From the NCBI RefSeq assembly GCF_030296935.1, contig NZ_AP028032.1, positions 1,860,001 to 1,924,000 on the forward strand: DNA of 64,000 nt, read 5' to 3'. The DNA is from Coprobacter fastidiosus. GTDB lineage: Bacteria; Bacteroidota; Bacteroidia; Bacteroidales; Coprobacteraceae. The translations under genes and the position numbers were made by a program. Under the pieces are notes generated by a model. It worked only from the letters and a program-made list of their open reading frames with translations. It did not search any database and had not been told where the DNA came from. How positions within the stretch are numbered: the first letter of the stretch is position 1; every line of letters begins with the position of its first letter. Below, piece by piece: positions 26,384-35,301 of the stretch.

Positions 26384-27242
26384 CTGCGATATGAATTAAT
26401 TCTTCTCCCCACTCATAATTCAAAGGATCGATCTGAACAACCGTCCCTTTCAACTCCTCTGCAAATGTAAGAGCTTGTTTAATATTAAACTCTTTCTGAA
26501 TAAATACGATATGAACATTATTTTCACGTGCTATATCAACTGCCCTCTTCATATAGAAAGCCGAAGGTCCTTTTCCGTTCAACTCTACACTTAGTTGACG
26601 TAGACCATAATCATGCGCCAAATAGCTAAGCGACGGATGATAGATTGCAAACATTTCCCCTTTATGAGGAGCAAGCTTATGAGTCAACAACGTATCTATC
26701 CGGTTTATCTCCTCTACAAGTTTTTCATAATTTCGGGTATAATACTCCTTCCCGTCAGAATCAATATCGACAAATGCATCATACATATTCTTTACAATAA
26801 TACGGGCTCTTTTGGGAGAACTCCATATATGAGGATCAATATTCTCCATGTGCAAAGCATTCGGTTCTTCATGACACTCATGAGTACCGGTCAGCAATGA
26901 CACACCTTCAGAAGTATCATAAATCTTCATTTCAGGATTGTTCTTTGCCAATTTATCAAGCCAAGCCACTTCAAAACCGATATAACCGATTTTCAGATAG
27001 GCAACACTTTTTCCTACACGAACCAAATGGGAAGGAGAAGGATCATAAGCTTCCGGATTACTGCCATTAGGCACAATACAATTAATATCAAACCTGTCTC
27101 CGGCAATTTTTTCCGCAAAATATTTTTGAGGCTGTATGGTTACGGTCACTATCCTCTTTTGCTCTGGCTGACGAATGCAAGAACATACAAGCAAAAAACA
27201 AGAAAAAAGAGCAACCATCCATATAGGACGAAATAGTTTCAT
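26370..27242 (-). CDS. Metal ABC transporter substrate-binding lipoprotein (ZnuA-like)
   Basis: A 290-residue cluster A-I metal-binding protein. The lipobox LVCSC predicts lipidation near Cys22. The family ligands can be traced: His in DPHIW, His in IYHPSLSYLAHDYG, and an acidic residue near the end (VQIDPL). The usual first ligand, a His in a P-H-x-Y motif, is replaced by Glu here (NPEAYDPSPS). A short His/Glu loop (HECHEEPNALH) stands where zinc-type proteins have a His-rich loop. The metal could be zinc, manganese or iron. It overlaps the ATPase gene. Confidence 0.9.
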   Translation of the reverse strand: MKLFRPIWMVALFSCFLLVCSCIRQPEQKRIVTVTIQPQKYFAEKIAGDRFDINCIVPNGSNPEAYDPSPSHLVRVGKSVAYLKIGYIGFEVAWLDKLAKNNPEMKIYDTSEGVSLLTGTHECHEEPNALHMENIDPHIWSSPKRARIIVKNMYDAFVDIDSDGKEYYTRNYEKLVEEINRIDTLLTHKLAPHKGEMFAIYHPSLSYLAHDYGLRQLSVELNGKGPSAFYMKRAVDIARENNVHIVFIQKEFNIKQALTFAEELKGTVVQIDPLNYEWGEELIHIADAFD

Positions 27243-27289
27243 TTTATTTCCTTTGTGTTACAAATCTTTGCTAAATGCAAAAATTCAAA

Positions 27290-27297
27290 CAAATATA
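27290..27297 (-). promoter_or_regulatory. -7 promoter element of the znuA-like gene
   Basis: The minus strand reads TATATTTG, a full match to TAnnTTTG, 47 bases before the start of the metal-binding protein gene. A clear -33 element is not seen. Confidence 0.45.
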
Positions 27298-27390
27298 AGA
27301 CAAAAGGCTAAATAAATCTAAAATTCAGATGCCTTTAATATTTTAAACTAACGATTTTAACACATCGTATCTTATTAAAAACAACAAAAG

Positions 27391-27413
27391 AATAACGAAA
27401 AAATATCGTTATT
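27391..27413. promoter_or_regulatory. Perfect 8-base inverted repeat in divergent promoter region
   Basis: AATAACGA and TCGTTATT are separated by seven bases (AAAAATA) between the divergent metal-transport and amidohydrolase genes. It covers the place where the -33 element of the amidohydrolase promoter should be, so it may be an operator. The regulator is unknown. Confidence 0.35.
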
Positions 27414-27428
27414 TATTATTAGAATACG

Positions 27429-27436
27429 TAAGTTTG
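27429..27436 (+). promoter_or_regulatory. -7 promoter element of the M20 amidohydrolase gene
   Basis: TAAGTTTG fully matches TAnnTTTG, 18 bases before the ATG at 27455. Confidence 0.5.
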
Positions 27437-27454
27437 TGAATCATTTATATTTAT

Positions 27455-28642
27455 ATGAAAAATATTATCAACCGGCTCAGCGACCAAATCGAAAAAGATG
27501 TCATATCGATATACCGACATCTGCACCAATATCCGGAGCTCTCTTTTCAAGAAAAAGAAACATCTTTTTTTATTGAGGAAATATTAAAAAAAGAAGGTAT
27601 TCCTCACAGCAGCCGAATAGGCGGCTATGGAATTTTGGCCAGAATAGAGGGAGAAAAAGAAGGCACACATATTATCGGACTCCGTGCAGATATGGACGCT
27701 CTACCGATAGAAGAAAAAAATCAAATCGAATATCGGTCAAAGATCCCTCATGTAATGCACGCCTGCGGGCATGATGCCCATACGGCTTGCTTATTAGGTA
27801 GCGCACTTGTAATGAACAAATTAAAAAAAGAATTCGGCGGAACATTGTTACTCATCTTCCAACCGGGAGAAGAACGCCATCCGGGTGGGGCACGTTTAAT
27901 GCTCCGAGATGGTCTTTTCGACAATATCCGCCCGGAATGTATGATGGCTCTACATACCCATACCGAAATACCTTGTGGAACAGTAGCATTCGGTGAAGGA
28001 TGCGTAATGGCCTCAGCAGATGAAATTCATATCACAATAAAGGGAAAAGGAGGACACGGGGCAATGCCTCATTTGCTGAACGACACCGTACTGGCGGCAG
28101 CTCAAGTCGTAATATCTTTACAACAAATCATTAGCCGCAGACGAAACCCCTTTATTCCGGCAACTTTGTCTATCGGTCGTTTCATTGCTGACGGAGCGAC
28201 GAACATCATTCCTCAGGAAGTACAAATATCCGGAACTTTAAGGTGTATGGAGGAAGACGAAAGAAAAAAACTAAGACCTCTCATTCTGCAAACAATCAAA
28301 CAAACAGCCGAAAGCTACGGATGTACTTGCAAAATAGACATGAAAGACGGTTATCCCGCACTCATAAATGACGCAAGCATTACAAAAGAAGCTCGCAACT
28401 ACGCAATAGAATTATTAGGAGAAGAACACGTGATCCCGTTAGAAAAACGAATGACCTCTGAAGATTTCGCATTTTACTCACATGCCATACCCTCCACATT
28501 TTTCAGATTGGGAATAAAAGGCTCTGCTAATCCTGAATGTCAAGGCCAGCATACTCCGTATTTCCTAATTGATGAAGCAGCTTTAAAAACCGGAGTAAAA
28601 ATATTATCCTGGTTAGCATACCGCTTTTTAAATAAACCATAA
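27455..28642 (+). CDS. M20 family amidohydrolase (N-acyl amino acid/hippurate hydrolase type)
   Basis: A 395-residue cytosolic metallohydrolase of the M20D group. It shows the metal-site motifs GLRADMDALPI, MHACGHDAHTA, QPGEERHPGGARLM and ALHTHTEIP, and a C-terminal His in CQGQHTPYFL, with the dimerisation domain between (about 185-300). Family members remove acyl groups from amino acids or cleave indole-3-acetyl conjugates and peptidoglycan-like peptides; the natural substrate is not clear. It has its own promoter and no close neighbour on the same strand. Confidence 0.9.
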   Translation: MKNIINRLSDQIEKDVISIYRHLHQYPELSFQEKETSFFIEEILKKEGIPHSSRIGGYGILARIEGEKEGTHIIGLRADMDALPIEEKNQIEYRSKIPHVMHACGHDAHTACLLGSALVMNKLKKEFGGTLLLIFQPGEERHPGGARLMLRDGLFDNIRPECMMALHTHTEIPCGTVAFGEGCVMASADEIHITIKGKGGHGAMPHLLNDTVLAAAQVVISLQQIISRRRNPFIPATLSIGRFIADGATNIIPQEVQISGTLRCMEEDERKKLRPLILQTIKQTAESYGCTCKIDMKDGYPALINDASITKEARNYAIELLGEEHVIPLEKRMTSEDFAFYSHAIPSTFFRLGIKGSANPECQGQHTPYFLIDEAALKTGVKILSWLAYRFLNKP

Positions 28643-28765
28643 ACAAATATCATTTTTCGGATACAAATAAAAATGAATTTAGTTATAATCAGAATATCAA
28701 AATATTATGAAAAGAAAATTATAAGATTGATTTTCAAAAATAAATTCGTTTTTCTTTCATTTTTA

Positions 28766-28797
28766 TTTGAAAATGTAATCTATTTTCCATACATTTG
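28766..28797 (+). promoter_or_regulatory. Complete Bacteroidetes promoter of the Lrp gene
   Basis: TTTG at 28766-28769 and TACATTTG at 28790-28797 are 20 bases apart, a full match to TTTG-N17-23-TAnnTTTG. The Lrp start codon lies 39 bases downstream. Confidence 0.75.
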
Positions 28798-28836
28798 TAT
28801 AAAATTGCATTTAAATCAATTAAAGTACATATATAA

Positions 28837-29319
28837 ATGGGACACCACCAATTAGATAGTTTAGATTATAAAATCTTAAAACTAATCGCATCCAATGCCC
28901 GCATTCCGTTTCTGGAAGTAGCTCGTGAATGTAATGTATCCGGAGCAGCAATTCATCAACGGGTACAGAAATTGACAAATTTGGGGATCATTAAAGGATC
29001 GGAATACACGATCGACTCTAACAAAATCGGGTTCGAAACATGTGCTTATATAGGCCTTTACCTTCAAAATCCCGGACAATTCAAAGAAGTTCTGGAAAAA
29101 CTCCAGCAAATCCCCGAAGTCGTAGAATGCCATTATACGACAGGACAATATGATATGTTTATCAAATTGTATGCTCGTAACAATAGCCATCTGTTAAAAA
29201 TAATCCACACAAAATTACAGCCTTTAGGTTTAGCCAGAACCGAATCGCTGATCTCTTTCAAAGAGGCCTTCAAACGGCAATTACCGATTGAAGATCTGGA
29301 AGATGAGTCAGAAGACTAA
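28837..29319 (+). CDS. Lrp/AsnC family transcriptional regulator
   Basis: A 160-residue regulator. Residues 1-60 form the winged helix-turn-helix (LDYKILKLIASNARIPF, then EVARECNVSGAAIHQRVQKL). Residues 70-145 form the RAM ligand-binding domain (CAYIGLYLQNPGQFKEVLEKL, VVECHYTTGQYDMFIKLYARN). Family members sense amino acids and form octamers. Nothing next to it suggests a specific regulon; the amidohydrolase upstream and inositol phosphatase downstream are separately transcribed. A terminator follows directly. Confidence 0.93.
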   Translation: MGHHQLDSLDYKILKLIASNARIPFLEVARECNVSGAAIHQRVQKLTNLGIIKGSEYTIDSNKIGFETCAYIGLYLQNPGQFKEVLEKLQQIPEVVECHYTTGQYDMFIKLYARNNSHLLKIIHTKLQPLGLARTESLISFKEAFKRQLPIEDLEDESED

Positions 29320-29344
29320 CTAAATAACGATAAAAAATCACATA

Positions 29345-29385
29345 AATCCGCTATACCTATGGAAAAAGGCATAGCGGATTTTTTT
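29345..29385 (+). terminator. Rho-independent terminator of the Lrp gene
   Basis: AATCCGCTATACC pairs with GGCATAGCGGATT (one mismatch), followed by a run of T. It overlaps a possible upstream extension of the next reading frame and so fixes the suhB-like start downstream of it. Confidence 0.85.
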
Positions 29386-29400
29386 AATCAATGTTTCACC

Positions 29401-30171
29401 ATGAACAATTGGAAAGAACTAGAAGCAAAAGCAATAGAATGGGCTAAAACGATGGGAGAAATTCAACTTTCATATTTCAGGAAAAGTCAACTGTCGATAA
29501 AAACCAAATCGAATATTTTCGACATAGTAACTGCCGCAGACAAAGCCTGTGAACAATATTTCCAAGATCAGCTTACCATTCATTATCCAGATCACGATAT
29601 GTTAGGAGAAGAAACCGGAATACATGAAAAAGGCAGTGATTATTGTTGGGTTATCGACCCTTTAGACGGAACTACGAATTTTAGCCAAGGATTACCTATC
29701 TTTTGTGTATCGATAGGACTGCAATATAAAAAAGAGACAATTATCGGGGTTGTTTATGCTCCCTATTTAAACGAACTCTATACTACAATAAAAGGTGAAG
29801 GGGCTTATAGAAACGGACAAAAATTAAAAGTCTCCGATAAAACAGAATTATCACGATCTGTCATTGCGACAGGTTTTCCATACGATCATGGGACTAACCC
29901 GGATAACAATTCAGCCAATATAGTCCATATCTTACCCAAAGTAAGAGGGATCAGGCGTATGGGCTCTGCTGCATATGATTTATGTTGCGTAGCAGCCGGA
30001 AATTTAGATGGTTATTGGGAATTAAATCTGAATTTATGGGATGTTTGCGCCGGCATTTTACTGGTAGAAGAAGCCCAAGGCAAAGTAATTTCATTCCGGA
30101 ATAACAGAGGCATTTCAATCATTGCCGGAAATTCGGACATTACATTATTACTAAAAGAAAATATCAGATAA
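29401..30171 (+). CDS. Inositol monophosphatase family protein (SuhB-like)
   Basis: A 256-residue magnesium-dependent phosphatase. The family motifs are all present: LGEETG (metal-binding Glu), DPLDGTTNFSQG, and WDVCAGILLVEEAQG near the C-terminus. It would dephosphorylate inositol phosphate or a related sugar phosphate such as 3'-phosphoadenosine phosphate or fructose 1,6-bisphosphate; the substrate cannot be told. The frame is open to an earlier ATG at 29359, but that ATG lies in the loop of the Lrp terminator. The ATG at 29401, which starts MNNWKELEAKAIEWA, is therefore preferred. Confidence 0.9.
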   Translation: MNNWKELEAKAIEWAKTMGEIQLSYFRKSQLSIKTKSNIFDIVTAADKACEQYFQDQLTIHYPDHDMLGEETGIHEKGSDYCWVIDPLDGTTNFSQGLPIFCVSIGLQYKKETIIGVVYAPYLNELYTTIKGEGAYRNGQKLKVSDKTELSRSVIATGFPYDHGTNPDNNSANIVHILPKVRGIRRMGSAAYDLCCVAAGNLDGYWELNLNLWDVCAGILLVEEAQGKVISFRNNRGISIIAGNSDITLLLKENIR

Positions 30172-30269
30172 AAATGACAGATTATCGGCTTAAAATAAGG
30201 TTGAATGATTCTTAATGCAAATTTAAGTACAATTTTATCCGATCGTTAATCCTGTGGGATTTACTTTGT

Positions 30270-30298
30270 AAACAGCTTCTATCAAAAGCTGTTTTTTT
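30270..30298 (+). terminator. Rho-independent terminator after the inositol monophosphatase gene
   Basis: AAACAGCTT pairs with AAGCTGTTT around a seven-base loop and runs into a T tract, about 100 bases after the stop codon. Confidence 0.85.
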
Positions 30299-30377
30299 AT
30301 TTCAAGAACAACTGAAAATCTGAAATAAAGAAAAGGGTTTCCAATACATTACATATATCAAAAAACCACATAATCTT

Positions 30378-33300
30378 ATGAAAACACTTTATTATCATCA
30401 ACCGCACACTCTCCTTAACAGAGCATTGCGCCTACTCCAAACTATCATTCAAAGAAAAGGGATACTTAACTTGTTTACAACCTTGACCATATTGCTATTG
30501 CCTCTGTCTGTTCAAGGACAAACATCAAATAAGATACTGATCAACTCCGGATGGGAAATGCAAGACGCAGCCATAATTTCCAAAGAGGGTATGAAAGACG
30601 GATGGGAAATGGAAAACGCTGCCAAAGTTCCACAAGAGGGGAAAGTAATATCTACAACAAAATATAAACCTTCAGGCTGGTATAAAGCAACAGTCCCTGG
30701 AACGGTTCTTACGACCTTAGTAAATAATGGTGTTTATCCCGAACCGCTATACGGAGAGAACAATCGACCCGAAGTAATACCCGAATATCTTTGTCACACA
30801 GACTGGTGGTATAGAAATGAAGTTATGATTCCCGACTCATATAAAAATAAAACGATATGGCTCAATTTCGACGGAATTAACTACTCTGCCGATATTTGGG
30901 TAAATGGACATCGGGTAGGTCCAATTAAAGGAGCATTCATACGAGGCAATTTCGATATTACGTCATTCGTTAAACCCGGGCAAACAGCAATTATTGCCGT
31001 ACGCATTTCTCCTCAACCGAATACAGGAGTTCCTTTCGAACATATTATGGGTACGGTCGGAGGTCCGTGCGGAGGTGTAGGACGCCTTGACGGACCTACC
31101 TTCGGATGTTCCAACGGGTGGGACTGGTTGTCCGGAATCCGTGATCGGAATAGCGGAATATGGCAAGATGTCTTTCTTTCGGCAACAGGTCACGTATTAA
31201 TGAAAGATCCATTAATTACATCAGACCTACCGTTACCTCGTACCGATATAGCTTCCGTAACCGTGCAAACAACAGTACAAAATACGACCGGAAACGTACA
31301 GAAAGGAATAATCAAAGGTAGTTTTGACAGCATAAAGTTCGAAAAAACAATAGAAATCGCACCCTGGCGATCTCTGACATTCACATTCGATCCTAAAGAC
31401 TTTGCTCAACTAAATATAAAAAATCCGAAACTTTGGTGGCCGAATGGATTGGGAGAACAAAATCTTTACTCCATGCACCTGTCTTTTGAAATAGATGGAA
31501 AAATTTCCGATGAAAAAGAAGTAACATTCGGTATCCGAGAAATATCATACGATATTCCCGGAAGCGATAATCTGGGTCTTACGGTGAACGGAGTACGCAT
31601 ATTTTGTAAAGGAGGCAACTGGGGATTGGATGAAGCCCTAAAACGAATCGATCCCAAACGGTTAGAAGCTCAAATACGCATGCACAAAGATGCCAATTTC
31701 AACATGATACGTCTATGGGGAGGACAAGCAGCGAGTAAAATCCTCTATGACCTTTGCGATAAATACGGTATAATGATTTGGGACGAATTCTGGCAATTCA
31801 ATGCAGCAGATCCTCTCGACCAAGACCTTTATATGGCAAATGTCCGCGATAAAATATTAAATTTCCGCAATCATCCGTCACTGGTTATATGGTGTGCACG
31901 CAACGAAGCATATCCCCCTAAATATCTGGATGATGCTGTACGATACGCACTTGCCGAACTCGATCCCTTGCGCCATTATCAATCCAATTCCGGAGGTGGA
32001 GGCGGATGCAATTCTGGCGGTCCGTATGAATGGCAAACTCCGGTAGATTATTACCGTTTTTCCGAAAGTAAAAAATTCAACAAAAAAGAGACTTTCAAAA
32101 CAGAGATCGGCCCTCAATCGATACCGACATTGGAATCTATTCAAGGCATGATGCCGGAAAAAGATTGGACAAGTATTACCGATGCATGGGCAGAACATAA
32201 TTTCATTTCAGGAGGTGGACGCAACTTAATGAAGATAATGACAAAACGTTATGGAAAAGTTGTCAATATAGCTGATTTTGTCCGTAAATCACAAATGATG
32301 AATTATGAAGGTTTCCGTGCTTTATACGAAGGACGAATAGGCAAAATGTTTTCCCCGACACAAGGGATATTACTATGGATGAGTGTTCCCGCCCAACCGA
32401 GTTTCGTGTGGCAAATGTTCCACTATGATCTAGAACCGAACGCCTCTCTCTTCGCTTTACAAAAAGCCTGTGAACAAATACACATTCAATTCAACGAAAC
32501 AGAGAATGGTATAATACAGGTAATTAATCACAAACCGAAAGCATTAAACAAAGCTCATGCAAAAATTATGATTTACAATATCGACGGGTCTGTTGCTGCC
32601 CAAAAGAACCATGAGGTAAACACTGCTGCCTGTTCGGTAAACAAAATAAGCGACATTAAATGGCCTTCGGCCTTAACTCCGGTGCATTTTATAAAACTCG
32701 AACTTCGAGACTCTGACGGAAAGCTGATTTCAGACAACTTTTACTGGCGGGGGATCTCTTCAAAACCAAACGATCTCACGGCTCTTGAATCGATGCCTGT
32801 GGTAAAACTTGCAACGAAAGCCTCTACCCGTACAAAAGGCGAAAAAGTATTCATTGACGTTACTTTACGCAACCCGAGTAAAAAGATCGCTTTAATGACA
32901 CACTTGCAATTGCATCGAGGGAAAACCGGAGAACGTGTACTTCCGGTATATTACAGCGACAATTATATTTCATTAGCCCCGAAAGAAGAGAAAAAAATAA
33001 CAATCGAAGCTGATGCTGACAATCTCAAAGGTGAAAAACCTCTTGTCCTGGTTGACGGATGGAACATCAAAGTATCCCCATCGACCTATATAGCCCCGAA
33101 TAAAAATGCAGAAGTAAATAGTTGGCCTAAATCAGAGTTTACATTCATCGCTCCGAAAATAGAACCGTCCGATGAAATCCGTATCAATTGTGCCGGATAT
33201 AACAGAGACGGATTTTCCAAAGATCCGGGCTTTCTTGAAGGAGCTTTAGGATATTGTACTGAAGACGTCGACGTAAGTGCACCTATGTCAGGACCTGAAG

Positions 33301-33623
33301 CAATATATAAGACGGTTCGTTGGGGATCTTGCTCCTATCCGAATTTGATGAAGAATCCAAACGGAATTTACACGGTCAGATTGCACTTTGCAGAGTTGGA
33401 TAAAAACACACCTCCGGGAAAACGACGTTTCAACGTATTGATCAACGGTAAAATCGTATTGGAAAACTTAGATGTTATTAATGAAGCCGGAAGTAAATTT
33501 AAAGCTCTTGTCAAAGAAATTAAAGGAATTGCTCCCGATAAAGATCAAAGAATCACAATTGAATTGAAAGATATAAGATCAGGAGCTCCACAAATTTGCG
33601 GTTACGAAATATTCCCTGAATAA
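30378..33623 (+). CDS. GH2 glycoside hydrolase (exo-glucosaminidase/beta-mannosidase-like) with C-terminal malectin domain
   Basis: A 1081-residue secreted enzyme. The signal peptide has a long basic N-region before its core (FTTLTILLLPLSVQG, ending near residue 50). GH2 sugar-binding, immunoglobulin-like and TIM-barrel domains follow. The likely acid/base is Glu510 in WCARNEAYP and the likely nucleophile is Glu576 in KTEIGPQS. Barrel features such as NFNMIRLWGGQ and GIMIWDEFWQF resemble exo-beta-glucosaminidases and endo-beta-mannosidases. The last 150 residues form a malectin-like domain (IRINCAGYNRDGF, YTVRLHFAELD, VLINGK). Residues 58-91 contain a 17-residue tandem duplication (GWEMQDAA and GWEMENAA). 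It stands alone, outside the PUL. Confidence 0.87.
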   Translation: MKTLYYHQPHTLLNRALRLLQTIIQRKGILNLFTTLTILLLPLSVQGQTSNKILINSGWEMQDAAIISKEGMKDGWEMENAAKVPQEGKVISTTKYKPSGWYKATVPGTVLTTLVNNGVYPEPLYGENNRPEVIPEYLCHTDWWYRNEVMIPDSYKNKTIWLNFDGINYSADIWVNGHRVGPIKGAFIRGNFDITSFVKPGQTAIIAVRISPQPNTGVPFEHIMGTVGGPCGGVGRLDGPTFGCSNGWDWLSGIRDRNSGIWQDVFLSATGHVLMKDPLITSDLPLPRTDIASVTVQTTVQNTTGNVQKGIIKGSFDSIKFEKTIEIAPWRSLTFTFDPKDFAQLNIKNPKLWWPNGLGEQNLYSMHLSFEIDGKISDEKEVTFGIREISYDIPGSDNLGLTVNGVRIFCKGGNWGLDEALKRIDPKRLEAQIRMHKDANFNMIRLWGGQAASKILYDLCDKYGIMIWDEFWQFNAADPLDQDLYMANVRDKILNFRNHPSLVIWCARNEAYPPKYLDDAVRYALAELDPLRHYQSNSGGGGGCNSGGPYEWQTPVDYYRFSESKKFNKKETFKTEIGPQSIPTLESIQGMMPEKDWTSITDAWAEHNFISGGGRNLMKIMTKRYGKVVNIADFVRKSQMMNYEGFRALYEGRIGKMFSPTQGILLWMSVPAQPSFVWQMFHYDLEPNASLFALQKACEQIHIQFNETENGIIQVINHKPKALNKAHAKIMIYNIDGSVAAQKNHEVNTAACSVNKISDIKWPSALTPVHFIKLELRDSDGKLISDNFYWRGISSKPNDLTALESMPVVKLATKASTRTKGEKVFIDVTLRNPSKKIALMTHLQLHRGKTGERVLPVYYSDNYISLAPKEEKKITIEADADNLKGEKPLVLVDGWNIKVSPSTYIAPNKNAEVNSWPKSEFTFIAPKIEPSDEIRINCAGYNRDGFSKDPGFLEGALGYCTEDVDVSAPMSGPEAIYKTVRWGSCSYPNLMKNPNGIYTVRLHFAELDKNTPPGKRRFNVLINGKIVLENLDVINEAGSKFKALVKEIKGIAPDKDQRITIELKDIRSGAPQICGYEIFPE
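30549..30650 (+). repeat. 51-base tandem duplication inside the GH2 gene
   Basis: Two imperfect copies with a period of 51 bases (starting at 30549 and 30600, both opening GGATGGGAAATG) encode GWEMQDAAIISKEGMKD and a similar second unit. The duplication is in frame and lies just after the signal peptide. Confidence 0.7.
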
Positions 33624-33663
33624 AAAATTTCAGTAATTGAGTGTTTAATTTTGCACAGATAAT

Positions 33664-33751
33664 TTTTGAGAATAGTTTTCAAAGGCATCCCTTTGTCCCG
33701 GTAAAAGCGCAGCGTAGACATGCAGGAACGAGTGAATACACCGAAAAAAAC
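33664..33751 (+). repeat. Intergenic repeat element, copy A
   Basis: This stretch, from TTTTTGAG to GAAAAAAAC, aligns over about 90 bases with copy B at 38840-38930. The best block is GACATG at its core plus the following 29 bases, with 25 of 35 positions identical. It lies in a 426-base gap with no credible gene between the GH2 gene and trpS. Confidence 0.5.
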
Positions 33752-33792
33752 TAAAAAATCCGTATATAGAACTTTTACTGGTCTCTAAAAAC

Positions 33793-33828
33793 AAACAGGC
33801 TGCTTTGTAAGAATAAAGCAACCTGTTT
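33793..33828. terminator. Hairpin in the GH2-trpS gap, possible terminator
   Basis: AAACAGG and CCTGTTT enclose GCTTT/AAAGC, forming a stable stem. A T run follows only on the minus strand (TTTGTTTTT), so on the plus strand it would be a weak terminator or a 3'-end stabiliser for the GH2 transcript. Confidence 0.45.
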
Positions 33829-34003
33829 CACGTCCTATAATCATCATCTTTCTTATTTTCTTAATCACACACCCTATTGAAACTCCTCTCAAGAGGAAAA
33901 CGTTCTAAAAATACAGCAACACGTAAATTTTATATTTTCTAAGAAAGACAAAAGGATATACAAAAAAAATAAATTAAATAGGCAAAACTAATCTCTAAAT
34001 CTG

Positions 34004-34011
34004 TATTTTTG
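34004..34011 (+). promoter_or_regulatory. -7 promoter element of trpS
   Basis: TATTTTTG fully matches TAnnTTTG, 38 bases before the trpS ATG. Confidence 0.5.
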
Positions 34012-34049
34012 CAAAATATCGAAACAGCATAATTAAACATAACATATAA

Positions 34050-35144
34050 ATGGGAAAAGAAAAAATAATATTGACCGCAGATCGCCCGACCGGGAAATTA
34101 CACATCGGACATTATGTAGGGTCGTTGAAAAGAAGAGTAGAGCTGCAAAATTCAAACTTATACGACAAAATATTTATCATGATTGCCGACGCTCAGGCTC
34201 TTACCGATAATGCAGAAAACCCTGAAAAAGTCCGTCAAAATATAATAGAGGTAGCTTTAGATTACTTAGCATGCGGAATCGATCCGACAAAATCGACCAT
34301 ATTCATTCAATCCCAAATACCGGAACTTTGCGAACTGGCTTTTTACTACATGAATCTGGTAACGGTTTCCCGACTGCAAAGAAATCCTACTGTAAAAACA
34401 GAAATACAGATGCGAAATTTTGCCACCTCAATTCCTGTAGGATTTTTCACTTATCCGATCAGCCAAGCATCTGATATTACAGCTTTCAAAGCGACAACAG
34501 TTCCTGTCGGAGAAGACCAAGAACCGATGTTGGAACAAACAAGAGAAATAGTCCGGAAGTTCAATGCCGTTTATGGAGAAACCTTGATCGAACCGGAAAT
34601 TTTATTACCGGATAACTCTGCCTGTCTGAGACTTCCGGGAACAGACGGGAAAGCCAAAATGAGCAAATCACTGAACAATTGCATATACTTGTCGGAATCT
34701 GCGGACGATTTACAGAAAAAAATAATGGGTATGTTTACCGATCCCGGACATTTACGTGTACAAGATCCGGGAAAGATTGAGGGTAATACGGTATTTACTT
34801 ATCTCGATGCATTCTGCAAACCCGAACATTTTGAGAAATACCTGCCAGACTATCCTAACCTCGATGAATTAAAAGCTCATTATCAAAGAGGAGGATTGGG
34901 TGATGTTAAAGTTAAAAGATTTTTGAATGCAATCATGCAGGAAGAATTAGAACCGATACGTTCAAGAAGAAAAGAGTTTGAAAAAGATATTCCTGCAATT
35001 TATAATATATTGAAAAAAGGAAGTGAAGTGGCAAGAGAAGCGGCTGCCGATACACTTTCTGATGTACGCAAAGCGATGAAGATCAACTATTTCGATGATG
35101 ATGAATTAATTGCAGAACAATCGAAAAAATTCGGACAAAAATAG
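34050..35144 (+). CDS. trpS: Tryptophanyl-tRNA synthetase
   Basis: A 364-residue class I aminoacyl-tRNA synthetase that charges tRNA-Trp. The HIGH motif is [11 protein letters not shown] near residue 18 and the KMSKS motif is [10 protein letters not shown] near residue 212. Between them lies the Trp pocket block ([22 protein letters not shown]). Length is close to the usual bacterial size of 330-370. The gene is monocistronic, with its own -7 element and a terminator 38 bases after the stop. Confidence 0.96.
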   Translation: MGKEKIILTADRPTGKLHIGHYVGSLKRRVELQNSNLYDKIFIMIADAQALTDNAENPEKVRQNIIEVALDYLACGIDPTKSTIFIQSQIPELCELAFYYMNLVTVSRLQRNPTVKTEIQMRNFATSIPVGFFTYPISQASDITAFKATTVPVGEDQEPMLEQTREIVRKFNAVYGETLIEPEILLPDNSACLRLPGTDGKAKMSKSLNNCIYLSESADDLQKKIMGMFTDPGHLRVQDPGKIEGNTVFTYLDAFCKPEHFEKYLPDYPNLDELKAHYQRGGLGDVKVKRFLNAIMQEELEPIRSRRKEFEKDIPAIYNILKKGSEVAREAAADTLSDVRKAMKINYFDDDELIAEQSKKFGQK

Positions 35145-35182
35145 CCCGATTATTTATTACATAATAACCTCAAAAAAATTAC

Positions 35183-35222
35183 AACCCTCGAAAGTTTTTA
35201 TTTCCAATTTTCGAGGGTTATT
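35183..35222 (+). terminator. Rho-independent terminator of trpS
   Basis: AACCCTCGAAA pairs with TTTCGAGGGTT around a loop of about 15 bases; the following bases are T/A-rich (ATTT). Confidence 0.75.
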
Positions 35223-35301
35223 TATGCCTTCAAACTGACGTTTTCACTCATCTAAATATGTCTATAATATAGTTAAGTTAACCTCATTATACCATAAAAT
35301 C

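Noticed and set aside
28673-28855. 60-codon plus-strand frame before the Lrp gene
   Set aside because: It runs across the complete promoter at 28766-28797 and overlaps the Lrp start; the composition is that of AT-rich spacer.
33624-34049. Search for a missed gene in the longest gap with a weak signal
   Set aside because: Only the repeat element, a hairpin and the trpS promoter were found; all frames are short and interrupted.
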